Shown one piece after another: positions 25,509-34,485 of a stretch of 64,000 nucleotides of DNA (the stretch's first letter is position 1; every line of letters starts with the position of its first letter). The notes under the pieces are model-generated. The model worked only from the letters and a program-made list of their open reading frames with translations, made no database searches and was not told the DNA's origin. This DNA is from Thermococcus cleftensis (GTDB lineage: Archaea; Methanobacteriota_B; Thermococci; Thermococcales; Thermococcaceae): NCBI RefSeq assembly GCF_000265525.1, contig NC_018015.1:1214322-1278321 (forward strand), written 5' to 3'. The position numbers and the translations under genes were made by a program.

Positions 25509-26294
25509 ATGGACTTTGGAAGGAAGCCGCTCATCGGAATGGTACACCTCAAGCCCCTTCCCGGCTCGTACCTCTACGACGGGAACCTTGAGGCGGTCAT
25601 CGAGAGAGCTATACGCGATGCCAGGACGTTAGAAAAAGCGGGCTTTGACGCGATAATGGTGGAAAACTTCGGCGATGTTCCGTTCCCGAAGTACGTGGAC
25701 AAGACGACAGTGGCCGCTTTTACCGCGGTGGCCAAAGCGGTGCGCGACGAGGTGAGCATTCCCCTCGGAATAAACGTTCTCCGCAACGACGGGATAGCCG
25801 CTTACTCCATAGCCTACGCCGTCAAAGCGGACTTCATAAGGGTGAACGTGCTGAGCGGTGTGGCTTACACCGACCAGGGCGTAATCGAGGGCATCGCCCA
25901 CGAGCTGGCAAGGCTCAGAAAACTCCTTCCGAGCAGAATAGAGGTCTTCGCCGACGTCCACGTCAAGCACGCGGTCCACTTCTTCGACTTCGAGGACGCC
26001 ATCAGGGACACCGTTGAGAGGGGCCTTGCAGATGCCGTAGTGGTGAGCGGGAAGGCAACAGGAAAACCCGTCGATGTGGAAAAGCTCGCCCTGGCTAAGA
26101 GGATCTCGCCGGTGCCAGTGGTGGTGGGTTCGGGCACTTCCTACAACAACCTTCCCGAGCTGTGGAAGTACGCCGATGCCTTCATAGTTGGCACGTGGAT
26201 CAAGCACGACGGCAAGGTTGAGAACGAGGTCTCGCTTGAGAGGGCTGGAAAGCTGGTGGAACTGGCGAGAAATCTTCGAAAAACCTATCCGTAA
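25509..26294 (+). CDS. BtpA/SgcQ family TIM-barrel protein
   Basis: A 261-residue protein matching the BtpA family: the N-terminal L-I-G-M-V-H-L-K-P-L-P-G-S motif, V-E-N-F-G-D-V-P-F near residue 57, the central G-I-N-V-L-R-N-D segment and the phosphate-binding-like V-V-V-G-S-G-T-S near residue 205. The family has a phosphate-binding TIM barrel related to phosphoribosyltransfer or indole-type enzymes; BtpA in cyanobacteria affects photosystem I stability, which cannot be its role here. Substrate unknown. ATG 25509 follows a GGTGGT ribosome site. It stands alone, with its own T-rich 3' region (26309-26318). Confidence 0.85.
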   Translation: MDFGRKPLIGMVHLKPLPGSYLYDGNLEAVIERAIRDARTLEKAGFDAIMVENFGDVPFPKYVDKTTVAAFTAVAKAVRDEVSIPLGINVLRNDGIAAYSIAYAVKADFIRVNVLSGVAYTDQGVIEGIAHELARLRKLLPSRIEVFADVHVKHAVHFFDFEDAIRDTVERGLADAVVVSGKATGKPVDVEKLALAKRISPVPVVVGSGTSYNNLPELWKYADAFIVGTWIKHDGKVENEVSLERAGKLVELARNLRKTYP

Positions 26295-26332
26295 TGTCCT
26301 TTTACGGAATTTTCTTTTCCGAAAGGCTTATT
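26295..26332 (+). terminator. T-rich 3' region after btpA
   Basis: A run of T-rich stretches (CTTTTA, ATTTTCTTTT) containing a weak CGGAA/TTCCG inverted repeat at 26305-26321 directly after the stop, typical of archaeal oligo-T termination. Confidence 0.45.
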
Positions 26333-26419
26333 ACTCTTGAATGCGTAATTAGTTAAGTCGAACCTGTCCCGCTTTTCTTTTCTGCGAGATGGTTTGGTGA
26401 ACTGTGAGAGGTGCTTACA

Positions 26420-26803
26420 ATGGGATTGTTGAAAAAGCTGGTGGTTGGGTTTTTCCTTCTCCTGGTCCTCGGAATGGTGGCAGTGTTCGGAATGCAGTAC
26501 TACTATGAGACGGCATACGACAAGGTCCCGGTCGAGGTCAAGAGCGAGACCGTCAGCGGGGACGTCTTCTACCTTTCGCACGTCCTTGAGCCCGGCAAGT
26601 ACAAGATAACCGCGGACAGCGAGGGGACGGTGGTGAAGATAACGATACTCGATGGAAGCGGGAACGTTGTAACCGAATCCGAGACGAACGAGTTCATATA
26701 CGGCTCGAGCCAGCCCTTCCAGGTGAGGATCGACTACAAAGCTCCAGAGAACGTGGACACCTACAACGTGTCGGTCGGTATTTACAGGCTCGTAAAGAAG
26801 TGA
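26420..26803 (+). CDS. Membrane-anchored secreted beta-domain protein
   Basis: A 127-residue protein with a single N-terminal membrane segment (about 6-25), then an extracytoplasmic domain of roughly 100 residues predicted to be beta-rich (strands around S-G-D-V-F-Y-L, G-K-Y-K-I-T-A, T-V-V-K-I-T-I-L-D and F-Q-V-R-I-D-Y). No enzymatic motif was recognised; the pattern resembles small adhesion or pre-peptidase C-like beta-sandwiches. ATG 26420 follows GAGGTG at 26407-26412; the in-frame GTG 26411 lies inside the ribosome site. Confidence 0.65.
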   Translation: MGLLKKLVVGFFLLLVLGMVAVFGMQYYYETAYDKVPVEVKSETVSGDVFYLSHVLEPGKYKITADSEGTVVKITILDGSGNVVTESETNEFIYGSSQPFQVRIDYKAPENVDTYNVSVGIYRLVKK

Positions 26804-26810
26804 CGAAAGC

Positions 26811-26818
26811 GTTATATC
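26811..26818 (+). promoter_or_regulatory. TATA-like box for glmM
   Basis: GTTATATC about 60 nt upstream of ATG 26876, allowing a leader of about 35 nt containing the GGTGG ribosome site. Confidence 0.45.
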
Positions 26819-26875
26819 TCCCTTTTTTGATTTCCCCACAAAGCCAGTCTCTCAATTTCATACCGGGTGGTCGAG

Positions 26876-28225
26876 ATGGGGAAGTACTTCGGAACCAGCG
26901 GGATTCGAGAGGTCGTCAACGAAAAGCTGACCCCCGAGCTCGCTCTCAACGTCGGAAGGGCCCTCGGGACGTTTCTCGAAGGGGGAACGGTCGTCGTAGG
27001 TATGGACACGAGGACGAGCGGCGAGATGGTAAAGCAAGCTTTAATAAGCGGCCTCCTCTCAACCGGGGTCGATGTGGTAGACATAGGCCTCGCGCCCACC
27101 CCGCTGACAGGCTTTGCAATCAAACTCTACAATGCCGATGCCGGCGTCACAATAACCGCCTCCCATAATCCCCCGGAGTACAACGGCATAAAGGTCTGGC
27201 AGGCCAACGGAATGGCCTACACCCCCGAGATGGAGAACAGACTTGAGGCCATTCTGGAGTCCGGAAACTTCAGGAAGGCCCCGTGGAACGAGATTGGAGC
27301 GCCCAGAAAAGCCGACCCCAGGGAGGAGTACATAAAAACCGCCCTCGATATGGTTCACCTTGAGGATTCCTACACCGTCGTTATCGATTCGGGCAACGGG
27401 GCAGGCTCTGTTCTCAGCCCCTACCTCCAGCGCGAGCTGGGGAACAGGGTTATAAGCCTCAACTCCCACCCGAGCGGATTCTTCGTTAGAGAGCTTGAGC
27501 CGAACGCCAGGAGTCTCTCGATGCTGGCCAAGACAGTTAAGGCCATGGGCGCCGATGTTGGGATAGCGCACGACGGCGACGCGGACAGGATTGGCGTCGT
27601 CGATGACGGGGGAAACTTCGTGGAATACGAGGTCATGCTGAGCCTCATAGCCGGCTACATGCTGAGGAAGTTCGGAAAGGGAAAGGTGGTAACGACGGTC
27701 GATGCCGGCTTTGCCCTCGATGACTACGTTAGGCCACTCGGCGGGGAGGTCGTGAGGACCCGCGTTGGAGATGTGGCCGTTGCCGACGAGCTTGCCAGAC
27801 ACGGCGGGGTCTTCGGCGGCGAGCCGAGCGGGACGTGGATAATGCCGGAGTGGAACCTAACGCCGGACGGTATTTTCGCCGGGGCGCTGGTCCTTGAGAT
27901 GATCGACAGGCTCGGCCCACTGAGCGAACTCGCTAAAGAAGTCCCGCGCTACGTGACGCTTCGCGCCAAGATACCCTGCCCCAACGAAAAGAAGGCCAGG
28001 GCGATGGCGCTCATAGCCGAGGAAGCCCTCAGGAGCTTCGACTACGAGAGGCTCATAGACATCGACGGCGTTAGAATAGAGGGTGCCGACTGGTGGATTC
28101 TGTTTAGGCCGAGCGGGACGGAGCCGATAATGCGCATAACCCTCGAAGCGCACACAGAGGAAAGAGCAAAGGCGCTGATGGAAAAGGCCGAGGAGATCGT
28201 GAGGAGGGCGGTGGAGAGAGCTTGA
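26876..28225 (+). CDS. glmM: Phosphoglucosamine mutase / phosphohexomutase
   Basis: A 449-residue alpha-D-phosphohexomutase that interconverts glucosamine 6- and 1-phosphate, or related hexose phosphates. The phosphoserine is Ser96 in T-A-S-H-N-P-P; the metal loop D-G-D-A-D-R is near residue 240; the sugar loop G-E-P-S-G is near 308; and the phosphate-binding loop R-P-S-G-T-E-P is near 412. All four catalytic elements are intact and the length is normal. Archaeal members are often mixed-specificity, so phosphomannomutase activity is possible. GGTGG at 26866-26870 chooses ATG 26876. Confidence 0.9.
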   Translation: MGKYFGTSGIREVVNEKLTPELALNVGRALGTFLEGGTVVVGMDTRTSGEMVKQALISGLLSTGVDVVDIGLAPTPLTGFAIKLYNADAGVTITASHNPPEYNGIKVWQANGMAYTPEMENRLEAILESGNFRKAPWNEIGAPRKADPREEYIKTALDMVHLEDSYTVVIDSGNGAGSVLSPYLQRELGNRVISLNSHPSGFFVRELEPNARSLSMLAKTVKAMGADVGIAHDGDADRIGVVDDGGNFVEYEVMLSLIAGYMLRKFGKGKVVTTVDAGFALDDYVRPLGGEVVRTRVGDVAVADELARHGGVFGGEPSGTWIMPEWNLTPDGIFAGALVLEMIDRLGPLSELAKEVPRYVTLRAKIPCPNEKKARAMALIAEEALRSFDYERLIDIDGVRIEGADWWILFRPSGTEPIMRITLEAHTEERAKALMEKAEEIVRRAVERA

Positions 28226-28231
28226 GGTGGT

Positions 28232-29020
28232 GTGGGCTTGGATTGGCAGAGTTTTGGGGCTAATTTAATTATAAGTGCAATTGCTACCATTTTATTGATT
28301 CTAGCTAACTGGGTGGTTAATGCATGGGATAGACATTCAGGTTGGGGACAATGGAAGCAAACTTTTTTGAGATATTCACCTGTTTTATCTGTTTATGTTG
28401 AGGTTCAAAAACAGAAAATCCGGATATTGGAAAAATGGAAGACAATTGGAGGATTGTTATTTTTTGTATTGGTGTCATTGAATGTATTTGAAATGATATT
28501 TGTTCCATTACTCCCTTCATGGTGGGGGAGAAGTCCTGACGGGGTGTATTCTCTTCTGCTTGCTATATATTTCCTTTTGGAATTGCTTTTAATGAGTTCA
28601 GTTTTAACAAGGGTTTTACTCGGGGCTAATGTCACTAGGGAGTATCATGGAGTTCGTTTTACTATCTACTCGATATATCTTAGTGCTATCGGTATTATCT
28701 TAGCAGGAATGAATCTCAAGAGAGATGAACCTTCTTCGCTTTTTGGTCTCCTTGTATTTCAGGCCATAGTTGTTGGAATAGTCGCATTAGCTGGGAAGTA
28801 TTTAGAACTCTCACTGTTTAATATATTGTGGAACAAAAGAATAAAAGACGACAGTTATACCGTGTTTCCTTATCTCAAACTAACTTTAAAGTCCGGGCGA
28901 GTAATTTCGGGGAGACTAGTTGATTTTATGGACAGATCAAACTTAGTGATTAAACATGGTAGAGAGTATATTCATGTGCCTTGGAATGAAGTTGAAGTTA
29001 TTCATATCTTGGATCAATAA
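28232..29020 (+). CDS. AT-rich multi-pass membrane protein with possible Sm-like tail
   Basis: About 262 residues. Five or so membrane segments occupy residues 8-190, followed by a soluble tail of about 60 residues. The tail (F-P-Y-L-K-L-T-L-K-S-G-R-V-I-S-G-R then N-L-V-I) resembles the strand order of an Sm/SH3-like small barrel. Base use is strikingly AT-rich with A/T-ending codons, unlike both neighbours, which suggests recent transfer. GTG 28232 lies close to the GAGGTGG site at 28224-28230; a TTG at 28238 has better spacing and may be the real start. It follows glmM by only 6 nt but is probably an insertion. Confidence 0.72.
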   Translation: MGLDWQSFGANLIISAIATILLILANWVVNAWDRHSGWGQWKQTFLRYSPVLSVYVEVQKQKIRILEKWKTIGGLLFFVLVSLNVFEMIFVPLLPSWWGRSPDGVYSLLLAIYFLLELLLMSSVLTRVLLGANVTREYHGVRFTIYSIYLSAIGIILAGMNLKRDEPSSLFGLLVFQAIVVGIVALAGKYLELSLFNILWNKRIKDDSYTVFPYLKLTLKSGRVISGRLVDFMDRSNLVIKHGREYIHVPWNEVEVIHILDQ

Positions 29021-29026
29021 CCTTTC

Positions 29027-29593
29027 TCACTTCAACCTCTTCAGCTTCTTCCCTATTATCGCGAAGGTCGCTATCAACGCCATCAGCATGACCCAGCCCA
29101 GGTTCCGGCTCGTCTCCTCGGGCAGGAGCAGGTAGGCGAAGAGCACCAGCGTGGCGAAGGTGACCAGTATCAGAACCAGCCCCTCTCCCCGCGTTCCGGT
29201 TCTTATCTTCCCCCTCGGGTGGAAGCTCGAAAAGCGGCTCCACTTAATGCCCGAGACCGTCAGGGTGTCCGCGAAGAGGTGGGAGATGTAACCGATGAAG
29301 AACGCTATGCCTAGCCAGTAGCTGTCGGTTATCCAGTAGGCAAGGCCGCCAACGAGGGCGGTTATTAAAAAAGCCGCCTCTATCGTGTGGGTCGCGCCCC
29401 TGTGCTCGACGAAGCGGGGCATGACCGTTCCACCGGGGAGCTTGGTAGAGATGTAGGACTTGGGGTGGTCTATGTCGGGCATCAAGGCTCCAAGGGCCGC
29501 CATTCCAATGTTGATTAAGCTCATCGGGGCGCCGAAGAGCACCGCTATTAGGTAGAAGAGAACCCCGAAGACAACGTGGGTGTACCACATCAT
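29027..29593 (-). CDS. YdjM-like membrane metal-dependent hydrolase family protein
   Basis: A 188-residue membrane protein with about five hydrophobic segments. The family motifs are the N-terminal Y-T-H-V-V-F-G, the metal-site L-M-P-D-I-D-H-P, E-H-R-G-A-T-H-T and S-H-L-F-A-D-T-L, all of which carry His and Asp residues typical of YdjM/LexA-binding-related membrane hydrolases. Natural substrate unknown. The ATG at 29593 overlaps the stop of the TudS-like gene (ATGA), so it is the last cistron of the vapBC operon. A second gene of the same superfamily sits at 51476-51934. Confidence 0.82.
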   Translation of the reverse strand: MMWYTHVVFGVLFYLIAVLFGAPMSLINIGMAALGALMPDIDHPKSYISTKLPGGTVMPRFVEHRGATHTIEAAFLITALVGGLAYWITDSYWLGIAFFIGYISHLFADTLTVSGIKWSRFSSFHPRGKIRTGTRGEGLVLILVTFATLVLFAYLLLPEETSRNLGWVMLMALIATFAIIGKKLKRLK

Positions 29594-30186
29594 TTTGCAT
29601 CATCTGGCCCCAGTTCGGCAAGAACCGATTTAACCCTTTCCATGCTGCCCTCGACGTCGTCCTTGTCGAACTCAACGTAAACCCCCTCCGGGAACCTCGC
29701 GGTGAGTATCTCGAAGAGTATCCCGGGCATCTTCACGAGCTTGAAGTTCTGTCCCTCGACGATCTCCCTCGAACGTCTCACTCTCTCCTCCTTTCCCAGG
29801 TAGAAGAACTCCTGCATGGCGGAATAGGGGTAGCCCTCTGGGTCGCTGGAGCTGGTGTGAAAGACGCCGCAGGTTGGCGAGCCTTTAACGCCGATTAAGA
29901 CGACCTTCTCTGGCCTCTCCTCGGTCAAGACCCGGCCTATGAAGTCTGCTATCACCTTGGCCCTCTCCCTCATGCCCAGCCTCCCGTAAACTTCCCTGCT
30001 CGCCGGTGCCCTCGGCCAGCCGATCAGCTCGAACTCTGGGCAGGGATAGGCTAAAACCTGCCAGCCCTCGCCTAGCTCTTCGATAAACTTCCTCAAAAGC
30101 TGGGCCGTCCTGTACTCCTTCTCTTTCGGCCCGCGGTAGACGTAGAAGGGGCTGAGCAGGCAGGGTGCTATGACGAGGAGTTTCAT
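29590..30186 (-). CDS. DUF523/TudS-like iron-sulfur family protein
   Basis: A 198-residue protein in which three cysteines fall in the positions that bind a [4Fe-4S] cluster in 2-thiouracil desulfidase TudS: Cys9 (A-P-C-L), Cys49 (Y-P-C-P-E) and Cys106 (S-P-T-C-G). The C-P-E and S-P-T-C-G motifs are the best family matches; P-R-A-P at 58-61 also fits. A role in removing or adding sulfur on a nucleobase is plausible by family but not shown. Both ends overlap neighbours by four bases (ATGA), tying it to the vapC gene upstream and a membrane hydrolase downstream. Confidence 0.75.
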   Translation of the reverse strand: MKLLVIAPCLLSPFYVYRGPKEKEYRTAQLLRKFIEELGEGWQVLAYPCPEFELIGWPRAPASREVYGRLGMRERAKVIADFIGRVLTEERPEKVVLIGVKGSPTCGVFHTSSSDPEGYPYSAMQEFFYLGKEERVRRSREIVEGQNFKLVKMPGILFEILTARFPEGVYVEFDKDDVEGSMERVKSVLAELGPDDAK

Positions 30187-30623
30187 GGCTCCTCACCTCC
30201 GAAGAGCAGTTCTACCGCCTCACTGAGGGTCATCACCGGCAGGCCCTGCTCTCCGAGGGCCGAAATCAGCCTCTTGTCACCCGTGAGGAGGGGTGAGCCG
30301 GTGGCCAGAACCGTTGCAACGTACAGGACATCGTACGGGTCGGGGCTTATCGCCCTTGCCTCCTCGATCCTCTCCTTCACCCACTCAAAGGGGACGACCG
30401 TCGTTTGGAAGCGGATGAGCGAGAGCATCTCCTCGAGGTCGTTCCGGTCGAGTCTCGTTAGCCTCACCAGCCTGTCCATGTGCCCGTAAAGCTCCTCCCC
30501 GAAGAACTCGGGGACGAGGAAGTTGAACTGCCTCGCTATGTGGTTCACGGCGAACAGCCTGTGGGCGACGCCCCTGCTGTGCAGGGCTGAGAAGGCCACG
30601 TTGAAGTCGAGGATGACCTCCAT
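30183..30623 (-). CDS. vapC: PIN-domain ribonuclease, VapC-type toxin
   Basis: A 146-residue PIN domain. The first acidic residue is Asp6 in V-I-L-D-F-N; later metal ligands are expected in E-E-L-Y near residue 44 and in D-P-Y-D-V-L-Y-V-A-T and G-D-K-R-L near the C-terminus. Such proteins cleave tRNA or other RNA when released from their antitoxin. The ATG at 30623 overlaps the antitoxin stop (TGATG), a typical toxin-antitoxin coupling. The 3' end overlaps the TudS-like gene. A non-toxic housekeeping PIN role cannot be excluded. Confidence 0.82.
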   Translation of the reverse strand: MEVILDFNVAFSALHSRGVAHRLFAVNHIARQFNFLVPEFFGEELYGHMDRLVRLTRLDRNDLEEMLSLIRFQTTVVPFEWVKERIEEARAISPDPYDVLYVATVLATGSPLLTGDKRLISALGEQGLPVMTLSEAVELLFGGEEP

Positions 30624-30847
30624 CAAAGCACCCCGTAGCGCTTGGCAAGTCGTTCTTTCATGGCCCTTGAAAGCTCTTCGGCGTCCTTCTCCTCGAGTTC
30701 GCTCCTCTCGGCCAGGACGATGAACCGCTGGGCCCTCTGAATCCTCTCCTCGATCTCCCTTAGCACTTCCAGCTCTATCTTCCTCAGGGCCCTTGGAGTT
30801 AGCACGTTCTCAAGTTCCTTGGGAACTTTGACCACTATGTCTCCCAT
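30623..30847 (-). CDS. vapB: VapB-type antitoxin
   Basis: A 74-residue charged protein placed directly before the PIN gene. The start (D-I-V-V-K-V-P-K-E-L) reads like the short strand of a DNA-binding antitoxin N-terminus; the rest is a long helix with many Glu, Arg and Lys residues that could wrap the toxin. The first gene of a four-cistron operon. A minus-strand TATA-like TTTAATAG at about 30878-30885 lies inside the end of the next gene and suits a start near 30856. Confidence 0.75.
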   Translation of the reverse strand: MGDIVVKVPKELENVLTPRALRKIELEVLREIEERIQRAQRFIVLAERSELEEKDAEELSRAMKERLAKRYGVL

Positions 30848-30880
30848 ACGCTCACCGGCTAAATTTTGGTTCCCACCCTA

Positions 30881-31459
30881 TTAAACCTTCCCCGCTATCT
30901 CCTCGATGATCCTCTCTACCTTCTCCCTCAGCTCCTCCAGCGTCCCCTCGTTGACTATCACGTAATCCGCTAGGCCCTTCAGCTCGCTCGTGTGGTACAA
31001 CCGCTCCTCGGCGTCGTCCATGCTTTTAAAGTCCTCAAAGCTCTTTATGCCCTTATCCTTGCTCGCCTTCCTCTTCACCAGCCGCTTGAACCTTATCTCG
31101 GGCCTCGCCTCGACGTAAATCACCTTTCCGCCGAGTTTCTTTATCGCCTCTATCTCCTCCCGCGAGCGGACGCCGTCTATGACGATGTTCCTGCAGTTCC
31201 TCTTTTTATCGACGGCGAGCCTTATGAGGACGTCCCCGCCGTACTTCTCCTTCAGGTACTTCCCGAACTCTATGAGCCTCTCGCGCGTCGGTTCGGCCTT
31301 TTCAGGCAGTTCCGGGATCCACGAGTAGTCGGAAACGTTGTGGGTGAGCAGGTCTATCAGCGGGTCGCTGCAGGAAACCCTGCAGAATCCCTTCTCCTCG
31401 AAGAACCTGGCAACGGTGGTCTTTCCGGCGGCGATCTTTCCAACGACACCGACTATCAT
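30881..31459 (-). CDS. P-loop nucleotide kinase (UPF0200, dephospho-CoA-kinase-like)
   Basis: A 192-residue P-loop kinase fold. Walker A is G-V-V-G-K-I-A-A-G-K-T-T at residues 5-16; a lid-like Arg-rich segment (R-F-K-R-L-V-K-R-K-A-S) lies near 125, and V-I-D-G-V-R-S-R near 95 looks like the substrate or Walker B strand. The UPF0200 group is annotated from similarity to dephospho-CoA kinases, but the archaeal enzyme for that step belongs to a different family, so substrate is uncertain. ATG 31459 overlaps the preceding gene's stop (ATGA). Confidence 0.75.
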   Translation of the reverse strand: MIVGVVGKIAAGKTTVARFFEEKGFCRVSCSDPLIDLLTHNVSDYSWIPELPEKAEPTRERLIEFGKYLKEKYGGDVLIRLAVDKKRNCRNIVIDGVRSREEIEAIKKLGGKVIYVEARPEIRFKRLVKRKASKDKGIKSFEDFKSMDDAEERLYHTSELKGLADYVIVNEGTLEELREKVERIIEEIAGKV

Positions 31460-32256
31460 CTTCTCCACATCCTCCAGATTAGATTGGCCCCGTCGGTCGA
31501 TTCCATAAGCCCCTCGTAGGTTAAGTCTGTGATGAACCGGATTAAGGCTTTTTTGTCGTATACCACCGGCCTCTCGAAGCCGAAGAGGTACTTCAGCTCG
31601 AAGAAGCCGATGTGGAGCAGTCGGAAGGGGTTGAGGAGGGCGATTTCCTTCTCGAATCTTAGACCGAAGGGAAAATCGGCGAGGACGAGCTTCGCTTTCC
31701 TCTCTCCCGCGAGATTGATGAGCTTTTCCCCATCGGGGAAGAGAACCTCCGCCGGCTCACCATCAATCGGCTCGTACTTCATCTTTGGAAAGGCGTATTT
31801 TAGCCCCACCGCCTCGTAGGGAAGATTCAGCCTTTCGGCAAAGCCGAGCAAAGCTTTCGCGTTGAAGCTCAGGAAGACGAGTGTTCTGACGTTCCCGCTA
31901 ACCTCGGGCCACTTTCTTGGCGGGAAGCGCTTCTCGGCCTCGATAATTGGTTTTAGAAACTCAAGCTCCGTCCCTTCGACGAGCCTTTCCGCTTCCTCAA
32001 GCTTCCTCCGCTTTATCTCCAGGTCGAGGTTGGAGTAGACGGTAACCTGCTTCACCCCGAGCCTCTCGCGGAGCTTCCCGATGACGAGGCTGTTGCCTAT
32101 GACGACGCTCTTGTCCGTCCTGTCGTGGGCGATTATGAAGAGCTTGTCGCCCTCGGGGTCGTAGCGGACCTCGTCTATCCTGAATGGGCTGTCCGGAAAG
32201 CCGTTCTCACGCCTTATTGCCCTCACCAGCTCCGATATTCCCTCGACCGTGAACAT
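31456..32256 (-). CDS. Conserved hypothetical protein
   Basis: A 266-residue, probably cytosolic protein with mixed alpha/beta composition and no membrane segment. I do not recognise a family. Visible features are a short basic start, K-L-F-I-I-A-H-D-R-T-D-K near residue 40, a long central charged helix, and a tryptophan-rich end (L-I-W-R-M-W-R-R). It is translationally coupled to the downstream UPF0200 kinase, so a shared pathway is likely. A minus-strand TATA-like CCTTAAAAG at 32286-32294 sits at suitable distance from ATG 32256. Confidence 0.65.
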   Translation of the reverse strand: MFTVEGISELVRAIRRENGFPDSPFRIDEVRYDPEGDKLFIIAHDRTDKSVVIGNSLVIGKLRERLGVKQVTVYSNLDLEIKRRKLEEAERLVEGTELEFLKPIIEAEKRFPPRKWPEVSGNVRTLVFLSFNAKALLGFAERLNLPYEAVGLKYAFPKMKYEPIDGEPAEVLFPDGEKLINLAGERKAKLVLADFPFGLRFEKEIALLNPFRLLHIGFFELKYLFGFERPVVYDKKALIRFITDLTYEGLMESTDGANLIWRMWRR

Positions 32257-32310
32257 GGTCCTTCCCTCCTACCTCGCGGGGTCGGCTTTTAAGGTTCTCG
32301 CCGGAAGATT

Positions 32311-32326
32311 GTTCCATTATGGGAAC
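32311..32326. promoter_or_regulatory. GTTCC-N6-GGAAC inverted repeat before the ECF S gene
   Basis: GTTCC at 32311-32315 and GGAAC at 32322-32326 flank six bases, just upstream of the TATA box; another GGAAC occurs at 32344-32348 downstream of it. This looks like an operator set around the promoter of the transporter gene. The regulator is unknown. Confidence 0.45.
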
Positions 32327-32331
32327 AAAAA

Positions 32332-32339
32332 TTTATAAA
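32332..32339 (+). promoter_or_regulatory. TATA box for the ECF S component
   Basis: TTTATAAA, predicting transcription starting near 32362 and thus favouring GTG 32371 or ATG 32377 as the translation start. Confidence 0.65.
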
Positions 32340-32376
32340 ATCTGGAACAAACCTTCGCCCGGTGATGGGTGTGAGG

Positions 32377-32958
32377 ATGAGTTCGAGGGAGATAGCTCTA
32401 ATCGGAATGATGCTCGGCCTCTCGCTGCTCTTCGATGTGATGCCGATTGAGATGCCCACAGTGTGGGGTATGAAGATAGACCTCGTGGCGGTTCCGATAA
32501 TAATGGTTTACCTCCTCACAGGCTTCACCGGCGGCTTAACCGCGGTTCTGCTCCTCTTTGCGGGCCTGAGCGTCGTCTCCTCCGCCAGCTGGCTCGGGGC
32601 GATGATGAAGTCCTTCGCGACCCTGGCGGTCATAGTGGGCTTTGAAGTGGCGAAGAGGGCTACAGGCTTCGAGCTTTCCACCGGTGGGGGGAAACTCGTG
32701 GTCTTCGCCGTCCTGGCCTACCTCGCCGGCCTTGCCGTCAGGATACCGCTCATGCTGGCCCTCAACTACTACGTTGCCCTTGAGATATGGCTCGGCCTCC
32801 CGAGGGAGCAGGTGGTTCAGGCTGTCGAGAGCTGGACCGGTGTTCCGTTCTGGGTTGCCATCGGCCTTCCGAACGCGATACAGAGCGCCATAGACGTCTT
32901 CCTGGGACTGGCGGCGACGATACCGGTGCTGAGAAGGGTTCCCCACCTGCTGGAATAA
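32377..32958 (+). CDS. ECF transporter S (substrate-binding) component
   Basis: A 193-residue membrane protein with about six hydrophobic segments, the size and topology of ECF S components. Near the N-terminus S-S-R-E-I-A-L-I-G-M-M-L-G-L contains a small-residue face of the type that docks onto the T component. The substrate cannot be decided: loops between segments show no clear riboflavin, biotin or thiamine signature. No ECF A or T genes lie beside it, so it probably uses a shared module encoded elsewhere (group II system). GGTGTGAGG just before ATG 32377 supports that start. Confidence 0.75.
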   Translation: MSSREIALIGMMLGLSLLFDVMPIEMPTVWGMKIDLVAVPIIMVYLLTGFTGGLTAVLLLFAGLSVVSSASWLGAMMKSFATLAVIVGFEVAKRATGFELSTGGGKLVVFAVLAYLAGLAVRIPLMLALNYYVALEIWLGLPREQVVQAVESWTGVPFWVAIGLPNAIQSAIDVFLGLAATIPVLRRVPHLLE

Positions 32959-32975
32959 TGGAAACTGAAAAGGGG

Positions 32976-33431
32976 CTAGAGGTTGCCCATTATCTCCTCT
33001 TCTTCCATCGTCCTCTCGCAGTAGTGGCAACGTAGCTTGAGGGGTTCCTTCGAGACGACGTGGAACCTTGGCTTCACGTGCTCGTGGTTGCTGACGCAGT
33101 TTGGGTTGGGACAGCGAAGGATTCCAACTATCTCGCCCGGAATCGAGACCTTGAACTTCTCCACTATCTTGTAGTCCCTGACTATGTTCACCGTTGCGCT
33201 CGGGGCGATGAGGGCTATCTTGTTCACTTCCTCCTCGCTCAGGTAGCGCCCCTCGACCTTGACGATGTCCTTCCTTCCGAGCTTCCCGCTTGGGACGTTC
33301 GAGGCTATGAGCAGGGTCCCCCCGTTGGGCTTGGTTAGGCCGAGAATCTCGATGACCTTGAGCCACTTTCCGGCGGGAATGTGGTCTATAACCGTTCCTT
33401 CCGGAATTACTTCAACCTTGAGCTCGGGCAT
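32976..33431 (-). CDS. pyrI: Aspartate carbamoyltransferase regulatory subunit
   Basis: A 151-residue protein with the allosteric nucleotide-binding domain (V-I-D-H-I-P-A-G near residue 14, D-I-V-K-V-E near 55) and a C-terminal zinc domain whose four cysteines are in C-P-N-P-N-C and C-H-Y-C. It binds the catalytic trimers and mediates ATP/CTP control. ATG 33431 follows directly after the pyrB stop, so the two are co-transcribed in the usual pyrBI order. Confidence 0.95.
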   Translation of the reverse strand: MPELKVEVIPEGTVIDHIPAGKWLKVIEILGLTKPNGGTLLIASNVPSGKLGRKDIVKVEGRYLSEEEVNKIALIAPSATVNIVRDYKIVEKFKVSIPGEIVGILRCPNPNCVSNHEHVKPRFHVVSKEPLKLRCHYCERTMEEEEIMGNL

Positions 33432-34405
<974 letters not shown>

Positions 34406-34435
34406 CGTTTTTTGACAAAATCTTGTTGAGGCAAG

Positions 34436-34443
34436 CCTTTAAA
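34436..34443 (+). promoter_or_regulatory. TATA box for the HTH-ThiN regulator
   Basis: CCTTTAAA about 46 nt before ATG 34486, preceded by GCAAG. A small CTTG/CAAG inverted repeat (around 34423-34435) lies just upstream and could be a regulator site. Confidence 0.55.
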
Positions 34444-34485
34444 CCCAGGTTCGAAGTTTCAATAACCCGGTTTTAGGGTGGTGCT

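Noticed and set aside
27059-27802. A 247-codon antisense ORF opposite glmM
   Set aside because: Shadow frame of a clear phosphohexomutase; composition is that of reversed coding sequence.
28232-29020. The AT-rich gene as part of an insertion sequence
   Set aside because: No transposase, terminal inverted repeats or target duplications were visible at its ends.
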